Source: Aurantimonas sp036549475 (GTDB lineage Bacteria; Pseudomonadota; Alphaproteobacteria; Rhizobiales; Rhizobiaceae). From it: a stretch of 64,000 bases of DNA. The notes below the pieces were generated by a model. It saw nothing but the letters and a program-made list of their open reading frames with translations. It was not told where the DNA came from and made no database searches. How positions within the stretch are numbered: the first letter of the stretch is position 1; each line of letters begins with the position of its first letter. Both the position numbers and the translations under genes were made by a program. Location: contig NZ_JAZHLI010000022.1 of assembly GCF_036549475.1 (NCBI RefSeq), positions 1-64,000 on the forward strand, in the 5' to 3' direction. Shown here in pieces: positions 37,368 to 46,260 of the stretch.

Positions 37368-39215
37368 ATGTTGAAGCTCATAACGAAGGCTGCACTTGCA
37401 TCCAGCCTGCTCGTTGCGTTCGGAGGCTCCGCCTCCGCCAACGAGAAACTGCTGGAGATGCAGGGCGATGCCGCGCAGTGGGTCATGCCGACCGGAAACT
37501 ACGCCAACCAGCGCTATTCGACGCTGGACGCCATCAACAAGGACAATGTCGGCGACATGGTCCCGGCCTGGACCTTCTCAACCGGCGTGTTGCGCGGCCA
37601 CGAGGGCAATCCGCTCGTCGTCGGCAACATGATGTACGTGCACACCCCGTTCCCGAACATGGTCTATGCCCTCGACCTGTCGGACGAGGCCTCCATCACC
37701 TGGAAGTACGAGCCGAAGCAGGACCCGAACGTCATTCCGGTCATGTGCTGCGACACCGTCAACCGCGGCGTCGCCTATGCGCCGGCACAGGGCGACGGGG
37801 GCCAGGATCTGATCATCCTGCATCAGGCCGATACGACCGTCGTGGCGCTCGATGCCAAGACCGGCGAGCAGGTCTGGTCCGTCCAGAACGGTGACCCGTC
37901 GAAGGGCGAGACCGGCACGGCGGCCCCGATGGTCGTCAAGGACAAGGTCTATATCGGCATCTCCGGTGGCGAGTTCGGCGTACGCGGCTCGCTGACCGCC
38001 TACAACCTGTCGGACGGCAGCCAGGCATGGCGCGCCTATTCGACCGGTCCGGACGACGAGATGCTGTTCGATCCCGAGCAGACCATGGAACTCGGCAAGC
38101 CGGTCGGCGCCGATTCCTCGCTGAACAGCTGGGAAGGCGACCAGTGGCAGATCGGCGGCGGCACCACCTGGGGCTGGTTCGCCTATGACCCGGACCTGAA
38201 CCTGATCTACTACGGCACCGGAAACCCCTCGACCTGGAACCCGGCCCAGCGCCCGGGCGACAACAAGTGGTCGATGACGATCATGGCCCGCGATGCCGAC
38301 AGCGGCATGGCCAAGTGGGTCTACCAGATGACCCCGCATGACGAGTGGGACTTCGACGGCGTCAACGAGATGATCCTCGCGGACATCGACGTCGGCGGCA
38401 CCGAGCGCAAGGCGCTCGTCCACTTCGACCGCAACGGCTTCGCCTACACGATGGATCGTGAGACCGGCGAACTGCTGGTCGCCAAGAAGTACGACCCGGC
38501 CGTCAACTGGGCGACCGAAGTCGTGATGGATCCGGAATCGGACCAGTACGGCCGGCCGCAGGTCGTCGCCGAGTACTCGACCGAGCAGAACGGCGAAGAC
38601 GTGAACTCCACCGGCATCTGCCCGGCGGCTCTGGGCACCAAGGATCAGCAGCCGGCGGCATACTCGCCGGAGACCAAGCTGTTCTACGTCCCGACCAACC
38701 ACGTCTGCATGGACTACGAGCCGTTCCGCGTGGCCTACACCGCCGGACAGCCTTACGTCGGTGCGACGCTGTCGATGTACCCGGCCCCGGACAGCCATGG
38801 CGGCATGGGCAACTTCATTGCCTGGGATGCCGGCAAGGGTGAGATCGTCTGGTCGCTGCCCGAGCAGTTCTCGGTGTGGTCGGGTGCCTTGGCAACCGCC
38901 GGCGACATCGTCTTCTACGGCACGCTCGAAGGTTACCTGAAGGCCGTGGACGCGCAGACGGGCGAGGAACTCTACAAGTTCAAGACCCCGTCGGGCATCA
39001 TCGGCAACGTGATGACCTACGAGCGGGACGGCCAGCAGATGGTCGGCATCCTGTCGGGCATCGGCGGCTGGGCCGGCATCGGCCTGGCGGCGGGTCTCAC
39101 CGATCCCAACGCCGGTCTCGGCGCGGTCGGCGGCTATGCGGCGCTGTCCAAGTACACGGCGCTCGGTGGTCAGCTGACGGTCTTCACCGTACCGGACCAG
39201 ACAGCCAGCAAGTAA
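37368..39215 (+). CDS. xoxF: XoxF, lanthanide-dependent methanol dehydrogenase
   Basis: XoxF is the periplasmic PQQ enzyme that oxidises methanol to formaldehyde (or further), using a light lanthanide. The 615-residue precursor has a signal peptide (ASSLLVAFGGSASA-N), an eight-bladed propeller, and the vicinal disulfide C127-C128. The motif DEWDFDG holds catalytic D328 and the lanthanide-binding D330 that separates XoxF from calcium-type MxaF. Electrons go to XoxG. A hairpin and a terminator-like structure follow before xoxG. No mxaF is present in the window. Confidence 0.97.
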   Translation: MLKLITKAALASSLLVAFGGSASANEKLLEMQGDAAQWVMPTGNYANQRYSTLDAINKDNVGDMVPAWTFSTGVLRGHEGNPLVVGNMMYVHTPFPNMVYALDLSDEASITWKYEPKQDPNVIPVMCCDTVNRGVAYAPAQGDGGQDLIILHQADTTVVALDAKTGEQVWSVQNGDPSKGETGTAAPMVVKDKVYIGISGGEFGVRGSLTAYNLSDGSQAWRAYSTGPDDEMLFDPEQTMELGKPVGADSSLNSWEGDQWQIGGGTTWGWFAYDPDLNLIYYGTGNPSTWNPAQRPGDNKWSMTIMARDADSGMAKWVYQMTPHDEWDFDGVNEMILADIDVGGTERKALVHFDRNGFAYTMDRETGELLVAKKYDPAVNWATEVVMDPESDQYGRPQVVAEYSTEQNGEDVNSTGICPAALGTKDQQPAAYSPETKLFYVPTNHVCMDYEPFRVAYTAGQPYVGATLSMYPAPDSHGGMGNFIAWDAGKGEIVWSLPEQFSVWSGALATAGDIVFYGTLEGYLKAVDAQTGEELYKFKTPSGIIGNVMTYERDGQQMVGILSGIGGWAGIGLAAGLTDPNAGLGAVGGYAALSKYTALGGQLTVFTVPDQTASK

Positions 39216-39263
39216 GCAAAGCAGGGCCTCGCTCCAAACAGGGCGGGGCCCTTTGCATGACTG

Positions 39264-39308
39264 GAGGGCCCGTCGTCAGGCATCGACCCGACATCGGGCC
39301 TTCGCTTT
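39264..39308 (+). terminator. Likely intrinsic terminator/attenuator between xoxF and xoxG
   Basis: Stem GAGGGCCCG / CGGGCCTTC (39264-39272 with 39295-39303, one G-U) is followed by GCTTTT. A second hairpin (GCAAAG...CTTTGC, 39216-39256) lies just after the xoxF stop. It may uncouple high xoxF expression from the downstream genes. Confidence 0.55.
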
Positions 39309-39393
39309 TGGGAGGGGAGGGTGTGCGACATTCGCGCGCATCGTCCGAAGCTCGGGCCGCTTGAGCGGCCCGGTTGTCAATATGAGGCTTTGA

Positions 39394-40137
39394 ATGAACA
39401 GCAAGTTGATCGCGATCGCGGGGGCTGCGCTCCTGTCGGCCAGCAGCCTGGCCATCGCGCAGGGAAGCGGAACCACGGTCGTTCCGGCAGGCGAGGCCGC
39501 TCCGCACGGCTCTCCGACCGCCGCGCCGACGGCACCGGCTACAGGCACGGATGGTGCCGCCGCCGCGAATGCTCCCGCCGCCGACCAGGCCCCGGAGGCG
39601 GCTGAAGCCGAAGCGGCGCCGGTCAGCGCGGACGCCGAAATCGCCTCTGCCGAGCACATGAAGCCCGATGCCCAGCCGTCCAAGGATACGGCCGCGGAAG
39701 GCAACGCTCCGACGGCGGGCGACCTGGGCAAGTACCTCGATCCGGCTGGCAACCCGACCTATCTGGCCGAAGCCGACAGCAAGGTCGACTGGTACACCTG
39801 GCGCGGCTACAAGAAGTACATGGCCAACTGCATGCAGTGCCATGGTCCCGACGGTATGGGCTCGTCCTTCGCGCCCAACCTGGCGGAGTCGCTGGAGACC
39901 CTGACCTATTACGATTATGCCGGCATCGTCGTCGGTGGTCAGCAGAACAAGTGGAGCTCCTCGGGCAATTCCATCATGCCGGCCTGGGGCGAGGATCCGA
40001 ACGTGATGTGCTCGATGGACGCCATCTACATCTATCTGCGGGCCCGGGCCGACGGTGTCGTCGGGCGCGGCGAGCCGAAGCGGATTGCCAACAACAAGGA
40101 GGCCCAGGAGGAAGAGTACAGCTGCCTGGGATTTTAA
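39394..40137 (+). CDS. xoxG: XoxG, c-type cytochrome (electron acceptor of XoxF)
   Basis: This 247-residue exported cytochrome has a signal peptide (GAALLSASSLAIA-Q) and one haem-attachment motif CMQCH (C146, C149, H150) followed by GPDGMGSSFAPNL. A likely axial methionine lies in SIMPAWGEDP. Between signal and domain is a long Ala/Pro/Glu-rich linker (about residues 30-105), longer than in many XoxG proteins. It belongs to the methanol-metabolism cytochrome family and should take electrons from XoxF. The next gene, xoxJ, starts 4 bp downstream. Confidence 0.95.
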   Translation: MNSKLIAIAGAALLSASSLAIAQGSGTTVVPAGEAAPHGSPTAAPTAPATGTDGAAAANAPAADQAPEAAEAEAAPVSADAEIASAEHMKPDAQPSKDTAAEGNAPTAGDLGKYLDPAGNPTYLAEADSKVDWYTWRGYKKYMANCMQCHGPDGMGSSFAPNLAESLETLTYYDYAGIVVGGQQNKWSSSGNSIMPAWGEDPNVMCSMDAIYIYLRARADGVVGRGEPKRIANNKEAQEEEYSCLGF

Positions 40138-40140
40138 CAG

Positions 40141-41263
40141 ATGACAGCAATGTCGATCTACGCTGCCGGCATCGCGAGCGTTCTGGCGCTCGCGATGCCA
40201 TTTCAGGCGATGGCACAGGATCGCGAGTTCGGGGGCGAGATCGAACTCGTCGATCCGGACGTCCTGCGGGTGTGTGCCGATCCGAATAACATGCCCTTCT
40301 CGAACGAGGCCGAGCAGGGAATGGAGCAGGCGATTGCCGAGCTGCTGGCCGACAAGCTCGGCCGNCGAGTTCGGGGGCGAGATCGAACTCGTCGATCCGG
40401 ACGTCCTGCGGGTGTGTGCCGATCCGAATAACATGCCCTTCTCGAACGAGGCCGAGCAGGGAATGGAGCAGGCGATTGCCGAGCTGCTGGCCGACAAGCT
40501 CGGCCGCGAATCGGTGTCCTACTCGTATTTCCCGCAGGCGACCGGCTTCGTGCGGATGACGCTGGGCTCCAATCTCTGCGATATCATCATCAGCTATCCG
40601 CAGGGTGACGAGCTCGTCCAGAACACCAACGCCTTTTATCGCACCTCCTATGCGCTGGTCTATCCGAAGGACGGGGCGCTTTCGGGTGTCACGACGATCT
40701 CGGACCCGAAGCTGAAGGACACGCGGATCGGCATCGTCGCCGGTACGCCGCCCGCCACCTACATGGCGCGCGCCGGTCTCATTGGCCGGGCCAAGCCTTA
40801 TCGACTGATGATCGACACGCGGTCCGAAAACTCAGCCAAGGCGATGATCGACGATCTCGCCACGGGCGACATCGACGCGGCAGTTCTCTGGGGACCGATG
40901 GCCGGCTATTACGCCAAGCTCGCCGACAACGATTATGCCGTCGTGCCGTTGGTCGCCGAGGGGCGCGGGCCTGCCATGGCCTATCGCATCACCATGGGCG
41001 TGCGGGCCGCCGACCAGGAATGGAAGCGTACGCTCAACCGGGCGATCCGCGATAATCAGGACGAGATCAACGAGATCCTGCTGTCCTACGGCGTGCCCCT
41101 GCTCGACGAGCAGGACCAGCCGATCCTGTCGAAGAGCGGCAAGATGGCCCATGACCTGCCCCTGCCGCAGAACGCCATGCCGACCGACGGTTCGCCACCG
41201 GCGGATGCCGCCGCGACCCCCGGCGCAGCGCCCGCTCAGACGGCCACCGAGCCGAAGGGATGA
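40141..41263 (+). CDS. xoxJ: XoxJ, quinoprotein-associated periplasmic solute-binding-like protein (split by assembly artefact)
   Basis: The gene starts at 40141 with a signal peptide (ASVLALAMPFQAMA-Q) and ends at 41263. The middle is duplicated: 40224-40364 is repeated exactly at 40366-40506 across an N at 40365, which shifts the frame. Removing 142 bp restores one continuous frame of 326 residues containing LRVCADPNNMPFSNEAEQG and the bi-lobed solute-binding fold. XoxJ is thought to help activate XoxF or bring the enzyme together with its cytochrome. The overlap ATGA couples it to the CxxxCW protein. Confidence 0.9.
40224..40506. repeat. Perfect 141-bp direct duplication around an N (scaffold overlap)
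   Basis: Bases 40224-40364 and 40366-40506 are identical, with an ambiguous base at 40365. The offset of 142 is not a multiple of three and breaks xoxJ, while deletion restores it. This is what unmerged overlapping contig ends give. Confidence 0.95.
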
Positions 41264-41880
41264 GAAGCGCCGCTCGGCCTGGCTTGGCGGCAATCACGGC
41301 GCTGGCCTGGCTGATGCTGGCGCCCGCGACCCTTGTCGGGCCGGCCTTGGCGCAGGTTGGCCCGGCTCCGGCGCTGCAGGCCGGTGAGGCCGCCGCGGTG
41401 CCGGAGCCGGCCGATTATCGCACCGAGGACTATCGTGCGCCGGTTCCTGCGACTCTTGCCGGGGGCACGGTAATCGACACCGAGGAGGCCGAGCGCCTGC
41501 ACGAGGCCGGCGTTGTCTTTGTCGACGTCCTGCCGCGCGCGCCCCGGCCGAAGAACCTGCCGGCGGGCACGCTGTGGCGGCCCAAGCCGCGCAACGACAT
41601 CCCCGGCTCGCTGTGGCTCGTCGATACCGGTTATGGCGAGCTGCCACCGGCGATGGAGGCCTATCTCATGGATGGGCTGGAACGGGCGAGCGGCGGCGAC
41701 AAGAGCCGCCCTTTGGTCATCTATTGCGACCGCGATTGCTGGATGAGCTACAACGCGGCCAAACGGGCGATCCGTGCCGGCTATTCGGCCGTGCACTGGT
41801 ATCCCGACGGCGTCCAGGGCTGGTCGGAAGCCGGCAACGATCTGGCAGCCGCAGAGCCCGAGCCGCGGCCGGACGAATAG
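41260..41880 (+). CDS. PQQ-dependent-catabolism-associated rhodanese-like CxxxCW protein
   Basis: This 206-residue exported protein has an N-terminal hydrophobic segment (ALAWLMLAPATLVGPALA-Q) and a rhodanese-like domain. That domain carries the motif YCDRDCWMSYNAAKRA, which matches the TIGR03865-type proteins found beside quinoprotein dehydrogenases. The two cysteines are spaced CxxxCW here. Its function is unknown; the motif could carry a thiol or metal. Its start overlaps the xoxJ stop by 4 bp, so it belongs to the same operon. Confidence 0.9.
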   Translation: MRSAARPGLAAITALAWLMLAPATLVGPALAQVGPAPALQAGEAAAVPEPADYRTEDYRAPVPATLAGGTVIDTEEAERLHEAGVVFVDVLPRAPRPKNLPAGTLWRPKPRNDIPGSLWLVDTGYGELPPAMEAYLMDGLERASGGDKSRPLVIYCDRDCWMSYNAAKRAIRAGYSAVHWYPDGVQGWSEAGNDLAAAEPEPRPDE

Positions 41881-41920
41881 CGCGAGGGATGCGCGGCCGC
41901 CCCGGGGTGTCACCGCCGGG

Positions 41921-42097
41921 TCAGAAGCGCCGGCGTGTCCGGCGCATCAGGAGGGCGCCGGCCACGAGCACGGCCCCGATCGCGACCACCACGAACAGCA
42001 CGAGCATCGCGACCGCTCCGAGAAGCGCCCCGAACGTGTCCCAGAAACCGATCTGGGCGATCAGGATGGCGATGAGGACGATCAGCAGGATCGGCAT
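41921..42097 (-). CDS. Small membrane protein (58 residues)
   Basis: The protein consists of two hydrophobic segments (PILLIVLIAILIAQIGFWDTF and LLGAVAMLVLFVVVAIGAVLVAGALLM) with a basic tail RRTRRRF. The ATG at 42097 is favoured over the upstream one because it begins the first membrane helix. It lies downstream of the two-component genes on the same strand, 109 bp after the regulator. No family name is known to me. Confidence 0.6.
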   Translation of the reverse strand: MPILLIVLIAILIAQIGFWDTFGALLGAVAMLVLFVVVAIGAVLVAGALLMRRTRRRF

Positions 42098-42205
42098 GGC
42101 AGGTCGGCTCCCTCTTCGGCTGCGCCGCAATGGTTCCTACGACTGCCCCGCGCGTGGCGACGGGTCAAGCCGCGGGCGCACGCCGCGCGATCATGCGCGC
42201 CGGAA

Positions 42206-42838
42206 TCAGCGGTCGAGCATGCGCCCGCCCCTGGTCTCGATGGCGAAGCGGACGAGATCGGAGGTGCGTTCCACGCCGAGCTTTTCCTTGATCCGGGTCG
42301 AGGTGTTGGCGATCGTCTTGTAGGCGACGCCGAGCCCGTCGGCGATCTCTGTCAGGCTCTTGCCCTCGCCCAGCATGTGCAGGATCTGCAGTTCGCGGCG
42401 CGACAAATCCCGGGGGCCGTCGCCGCGGCCCTCGTGGCGGGCCATCAGGGCGGCCGTCTCGCTGTCCACATAGGGCTCGCCCTTCAGCGCCATCTCGATC
42501 GCCACGAGCAGTTCGTCCGAGGGCGCGGTCTTGGCGACATAGCCGAGCGCGCCCTCGCGGCGGGCCGAGGCGGCATAGACGATGTCGGAATACATGGAGA
42601 ACACCACGATCCGCGCCTTCGGGTCGTCGGCGCGCAGGCGCCGCAGCACGTCAAGGCCGCTGCCGTTCTTCAGGTTGATGTCGAGGACGACGACGTCCGG
42701 ACGCAGCCGGCGGAACTCGGCCAGCGCCTCGGACGGGGTCTCCGCCTCGCCGATCTCGCCGACATCCAACGCCTCGACCAGCCGCCTGACACCGTCCCGC
42801 ACCACGGTGTGATCGTCGACGATCAGAATCTTCATCAT
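42206..42838 (-). CDS. LuxR-type response regulator of the methanol cluster (FlhR-like)
   Basis: This 210-residue regulator has a receiver (VDDH acidic pair, D53 in VVVLDINLKNG) and a LuxR helix-turn-helix (LSRRELQILHMLGEGKSLTEIADGLGVAYKTIANTSTRIKEKLGV). It overlaps its kinase gene by 4 bp (ATGA), so the two form a two-component pair. In Paracoccus and related bacteria the FlhSR pair controls methanol and formaldehyde genes. The present pair lies at the edge of the xox cluster and may act on the phased repeats upstream of xoxF. The name is inference from context. Confidence 0.9.
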   Translation of the reverse strand: MMKILIVDDHTVVRDGVRRLVEALDVGEIGEAETPSEALAEFRRLRPDVVVLDINLKNGSGLDVLRRLRADDPKARIVVFSMYSDIVYAASARREGALGYVAKTAPSDELLVAIEMALKGEPYVDSETAALMARHEGRGDGPRDLSRRELQILHMLGEGKSLTEIADGLGVAYKTIANTSTRIKEKLGVERTSDLVRFAIETRGGRMLDR

Positions 42839-44196
42839 GTCTCCTGCCTGTCGTCGCCATCGATATGGGGTCCGGTGCCGTCCGGCAACGGCACCCAGCC
42901 TTCCAGCCGGACCCCCGGTGGCAGCGGCACCTGCGTGATCTCGAGCCCGCCGCCGACCGCCGCCACCCGCTCGCGCATGCCGATGAGACCGAAGCCGCCG
43001 GCCGTGCCGCTGGCCGGCAGGCCGCCGCCATCGTCGACGACGCCGAATTCCAGCCGGCGGTTGCGCGCCGCCAGGCGAATCGCGATGCGACCGGGATGTC
43101 CGTGGCGCAGCGCATTGTGGACCGCCTCGCGCACCGCGCGAAGCACCAGCACCTCCGGTGTCCCGCCCCAGTCGCCGTCTGCCAGCTCCGTGGTGAAGGT
43201 GATGTCGGGATGGCGGCGGGAGAGGTCGGCGACAAGATCCTCGATCGAGGCCTTGAGGCCGAGGCCAGGCATCAGGCCGGGCCTGAGATCTGTGAGGATG
43301 CGGCGTACCTCCTGACGGGCGCGGTGGGCCGCAGACTTGATGTCCTCGGCCCGGGCGGCGATCGCCTCGCCGCCGTCGAGCCTGGTCGAAGCACGGCGGA
43401 TGGTCGAGGCATCGACATCGATGGCAAAGAGTAGCGGTCCGATCTCGTCGTGCAGATCACGCGCCAGTTCGGCGCGCTCCTCGTCTTGGAGTAGCAGGAG
43501 CTGTTCGGACAGCCGACGGTTGCGGGCCGAGATCTCGTCCAGCCGCGCCGCCATGTCGTTGCAGCCCGCGGCCAGCGCCTGCATCTCCGGCGGGCCCGCG
43601 GCGGCGAGCCCGATGTCGTAGTCGCCGCCGCCGATCCGGGCGAAGGCCGCCTGGATGTCGGCCAGCGGCCGCAGGGCGCGGTCGGCGACGATCCAGATGG
43701 CGGCGAAGGCGACGAGCAGGAAGGCGACCAGGATGCCCAGGCTGGTCGCCATGTCGGTCCAACTGCTGGCCAGCTCGTTGCGCGGGTCGATGGAGACGAC
43801 GGCGGCGGTCATCGGCAGGGCGCTGCCCGACAGCGGCATGATGATGGTGGAGGGCGGCGGCGCCAGGAGATCGACGAACCATTCCGGCAGGCCGCCATAG
43901 GCTTCGGCCGGCTGCGAGGCCGCGCGGACCGCCCCGGTGGAATCGATCAGCATCATCTGCACGTGCCGGTCGCCATTGAAGGCGCGCACGAAGCTGGCGA
44001 GTTCGCCTTGCGTGTCGCGCGAGGCCGGAAGCTCGGCGATCAGCTGGGCGACCCGGTTCGATGCGACGGTCCGTGCGGCGGTCAGCTCGGCCGCGATGTT
44101 GGAGGAGGCCTGCCGAAAGCCCAGCAGCCCGCCGATCACCAGGATGGCGAGGAAGGCGGCGGTCAGCGTGGCGGCGAGGCGGGCTTTCAGGGACAA
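42835..44196 (-). CDS. Sensor histidine kinase with HAMP and HisKA_3 domains (FlhS-like)
   Basis: This 453-residue membrane kinase has one N-terminal helix (TAAFLAILVIGGLLGF), a periplasmic loop to about residue 155, a second helix (LGILVAFLLVAFAAIWIVA) and a HAMP segment. The NarX-type phospho-acceptor is H249 in LARDLHDEIGPLLFAID. The ATPase domain has a HGHPGRIAIR region and GGFGLIGMRERV. It pairs with the overlapping LuxR regulator. The sensed signal is likely periplasmic; methanol or formaldehyde is plausible. Confidence 0.9.
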   Translation of the reverse strand: MSLKARLAATLTAAFLAILVIGGLLGFRQASSNIAAELTAARTVASNRVAQLIAELPASRDTQGELASFVRAFNGDRHVQMMLIDSTGAVRAASQPAEAYGGLPEWFVDLLAPPPSTIIMPLSGSALPMTAAVVSIDPRNELASSWTDMATSLGILVAFLLVAFAAIWIVADRALRPLADIQAAFARIGGGDYDIGLAAAGPPEMQALAAGCNDMAARLDEISARNRRLSEQLLLLQDEERAELARDLHDEIGPLLFAIDVDASTIRRASTRLDGGEAIAARAEDIKSAAHRARQEVRRILTDLRPGLMPGLGLKASIEDLVADLSRRHPDITFTTELADGDWGGTPEVLVLRAVREAVHNALRHGHPGRIAIRLAARNRRLEFGVVDDGGGLPASGTAGGFGLIGMRERVAAVGGGLEITQVPLPPGVRLEGWVPLPDGTGPHIDGDDRQET

Positions 44197-44315
44197 GGCG
44201 GCCGATCGTTGCAGGGGCGGGGCGCGGCGGCGCGTGCCGTCTGCCGCGCCACCATCCCGTCAGTCAGAAGCGCGGGCGTGCCCGCGCGTCAAGGGCGCGC
44301 CCCGGAAGCGGCAAC

Positions 44316-45578
44316 CTAGCCGCCAAGGTCGCAAGTGGTCTCCGGCCGGTCGACGCCGAGCGTGTCGAGTTCGGAGACCTGGTGCAGGAAGCCCTCCTGC
44401 GGCGAGGCCGAGACGACCGACGCCTCGGTGCCGAGCAGCACCGGCTGGCGCATCTGCCAGTTCCAGTCGCGGAAGGTCAGGCGCTGGCCCTTGAAGGCGG
44501 CGACGGCGAAGTCCGGGCTCTTGACGAAGGCCGCGATCGTCGCCGGATCGACCGACTGGGTCCGCGACGCCGCCTCGCCGATCACCCGCACCGCGGTCCA
44601 GGCCTGCATGTCCTTCGATTCCATGCGCCGGCCGGATGCGTCCTCGAAGCGGTTCTGGATCTGCGCGCCGCCCCATTGCTCGCTGGCCGGATGCCAGGAC
44701 CCCGGCGTCAGGCCTGCCGTTCCGGCGACTGGCCGGGGAACCCAGGTTCGCCACGGCACATAGGTGCCGAAGACCTCGCTCTCGTCGGCGACGAGCAGCA
44801 CGTCGTGATCCGGCAGATCCTGCAGGAAGACCGGGATCTGGCGCTGGACTAGGGCCTGGCCGGAATCGGTCGCCCGGGCGCCGCCCTTGTCGGCGAACAG
44901 CTTCTCGGCGACGATCTTGCCGCCGAACTTGGTGGCCGAGCGCTTGAGGGCTTCGGCGAATTTCTGGTCGTCGGGATGGCTGCCGGCCACCAGTGCCCAG
45001 TCGCGCCACTGCTTCCACATCAGATATTGCGCCAGGCCGTCGGTCAGCATGGCCCGCGACGGCGCGGTGTGGAGCATGTTGGGACGGCATCGCTCGCCGC
45101 GCAGATCGTCGTCCGTCGAGCCGGCATTGAGCACCATCGCATCGGTGGCAGCGGCCAGCTCGGCGACCTTCAGCGTGTCTTCGCCCGTCAGGTCGGTGAC
45201 GATGTAGCGCACGCCGCTGTCCAGCATGGTCTGGGCCGGACCGGCGACGTCGTCGCCGGGCGTCAGCGTCACCACGTCCATGGTGAAGGTCTGGCCCATG
45301 AACGAGCCGGTCGTGTTGTTGTCGGCAACGGCGACCTCGGCCCCGGCCACGCCGATATCCTCGGGCGGGATGTCGAGGGCCGACAGGGCGAGGGTCGGCT
45401 CCCAGCTCCGCAGATAGCCGAGCTTGACGGTCTGTGCCGCCGCCGTCCCGGCTGCGGCGTCGGCCGGTGCGGGGGATTGTGCCGGGGCGGCCGGCTCCTG
45501 TGTGTATCCTGCGCCCGTGATCCAGAGCATCAGGGCCGCGGCCCCTGCCAGCGCGTGCGCGCTCGCCATCTTCACCAT
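44316..45578 (-). CDS. PQQ-dependent-catabolism ABC-type solute-binding protein
   Basis: This 420-residue exported protein has a signal peptide (LAGAAALMLWITGAGYT-Q) and a type I periplasmic-binding fold (VKLGYLRSWEPTLALSALD, VNAGSTDDD-like segments). It fits the TIGR03863 family of binding proteins linked to PQQ alcohol dehydrogenase systems. The permease and ATPase genes usually linked to it are not in the window. Its role may be to sense or import a product rather than a carbon source. It is transcribed like the two-component system, 119 bp upstream of it. Confidence 0.9.
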   Translation of the reverse strand: MVKMASAHALAGAAALMLWITGAGYTQEPAAPAQSPAPADAAAGTAAAQTVKLGYLRSWEPTLALSALDIPPEDIGVAGAEVAVADNNTTGSFMGQTFTMDVVTLTPGDDVAGPAQTMLDSGVRYIVTDLTGEDTLKVAELAAATDAMVLNAGSTDDDLRGERCRPNMLHTAPSRAMLTDGLAQYLMWKQWRDWALVAGSHPDDQKFAEALKRSATKFGGKIVAEKLFADKGGARATDSGQALVQRQIPVFLQDLPDHDVLLVADESEVFGTYVPWRTWVPRPVAGTAGLTPGSWHPASEQWGGAQIQNRFEDASGRRMESKDMQAWTAVRVIGEAASRTQSVDPATIAAFVKSPDFAVAAFKGQRLTFRDWNWQMRQPVLLGTEASVVSASPQEGFLHQVSELDTLGVDRPETTCDLGG

Positions 45579-45681
45579 GATTGCCTCCCATTCCTGTCGG
45601 CGGGCTCGTGCCCCGCCTCCCGCCGGTTCGTGAAAATCGTTTGCTCCACCGGCTCAGGGCGTTAGTTCTGTTACCAGCGCG

Positions 45682-46260
45682 GTGGGCATCGCGTTCCACA
45701 AAGAAGCGAGAGTGTTCGTGCCACCATTGTTCCCCCAGGGCCATGAGCCAAGGCAAGGCAGAGTTTTTCCCGTTGTCGCCCTGTTCCTGGCGCTGACCAT
45801 GCCCGCGGCTGCTGCCGACAAGACGGTCGCCATCTTCGACTTCGAGCTGATCGATTCCAGCCTCGAGGGCTCGATGATGGGCGAGAATGCCGGTGAGCAG
45901 GCACGGCTCCAGACCCTGGCGCCGGACCTGAGCGAGGCCATCGATTCAATGCCCGGCTACAGCGTCGTCGACATCGCGCCGGTCCGCGAACGGGCGAAGA
46001 AGCAGTATCTGCAGAGCTGCGGCAATTGCAGCCAGACCTTTGCCCGCGAGCTCGGGGCCGATATCGCGGTGACCGGAACGGTGCAGAAGGTCTCCAACCT
46101 GATCCTCAACATCAACGCCTATGCCTTCGACGCCAAGACGGGCGAGCCGATCGCCCGCGGCAGCGCCGACATCCGCTCCAATACCGATCAGAGCTGGCAG
46201 CGCGGCATCGACTATCTGTGGGACAACGTCCTGGAAAGGCAGTTCGAGGCGGCGCGTTGA
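45682..46260 (+). CDS. DUF3280 family exported protein
   Basis: This protein of up to 192 residues has a leader with hydrophobic core (VVALFLALTMPAAAA-D) and a domain beginning KTVAIFDFELIDSSLEGSM, which recalls DUF3280/CsgG-like N-terminal folds. A CGNC pair lies in the middle (LQSCGNCSQTF). The GTG at 45682 gives the longest reading; GTGs at 45712 or 45718 would still keep the leader. Its stop overlaps the next gene's TTG start (TTGA), linking it to the methylofuran genes. Function is not established. Confidence 0.75.
   Translation: MGIAFHKEARVFVPPLFPQGHEPRQGRVFPVVALFLALTMPAAAADKTVAIFDFELIDSSLEGSMMGENAGEQARLQTLAPDLSEAIDSMPGYSVVDIAPVRERAKKQYLQSCGNCSQTFARELGADIAVTGTVQKVSNLILNINAYAFDAKTGEPIARGSADIRSNTDQSWQRGIDYLWDNVLERQFEAAR

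Noticed and set aside
37368..39215. Calcium-type methanol dehydrogenase MxaF
   Set aside because: The extra aspartate in WDFDG and the neighbouring xoxG and xoxJ fit XoxF; no mxaI or mxa maturation set is present.
40141..40431. xoxJ as a true pseudogene with a tandem duplication
   Set aside because: The exact repeat, the N at its junction and the restored frame on deletion point to an unmerged contig overlap.
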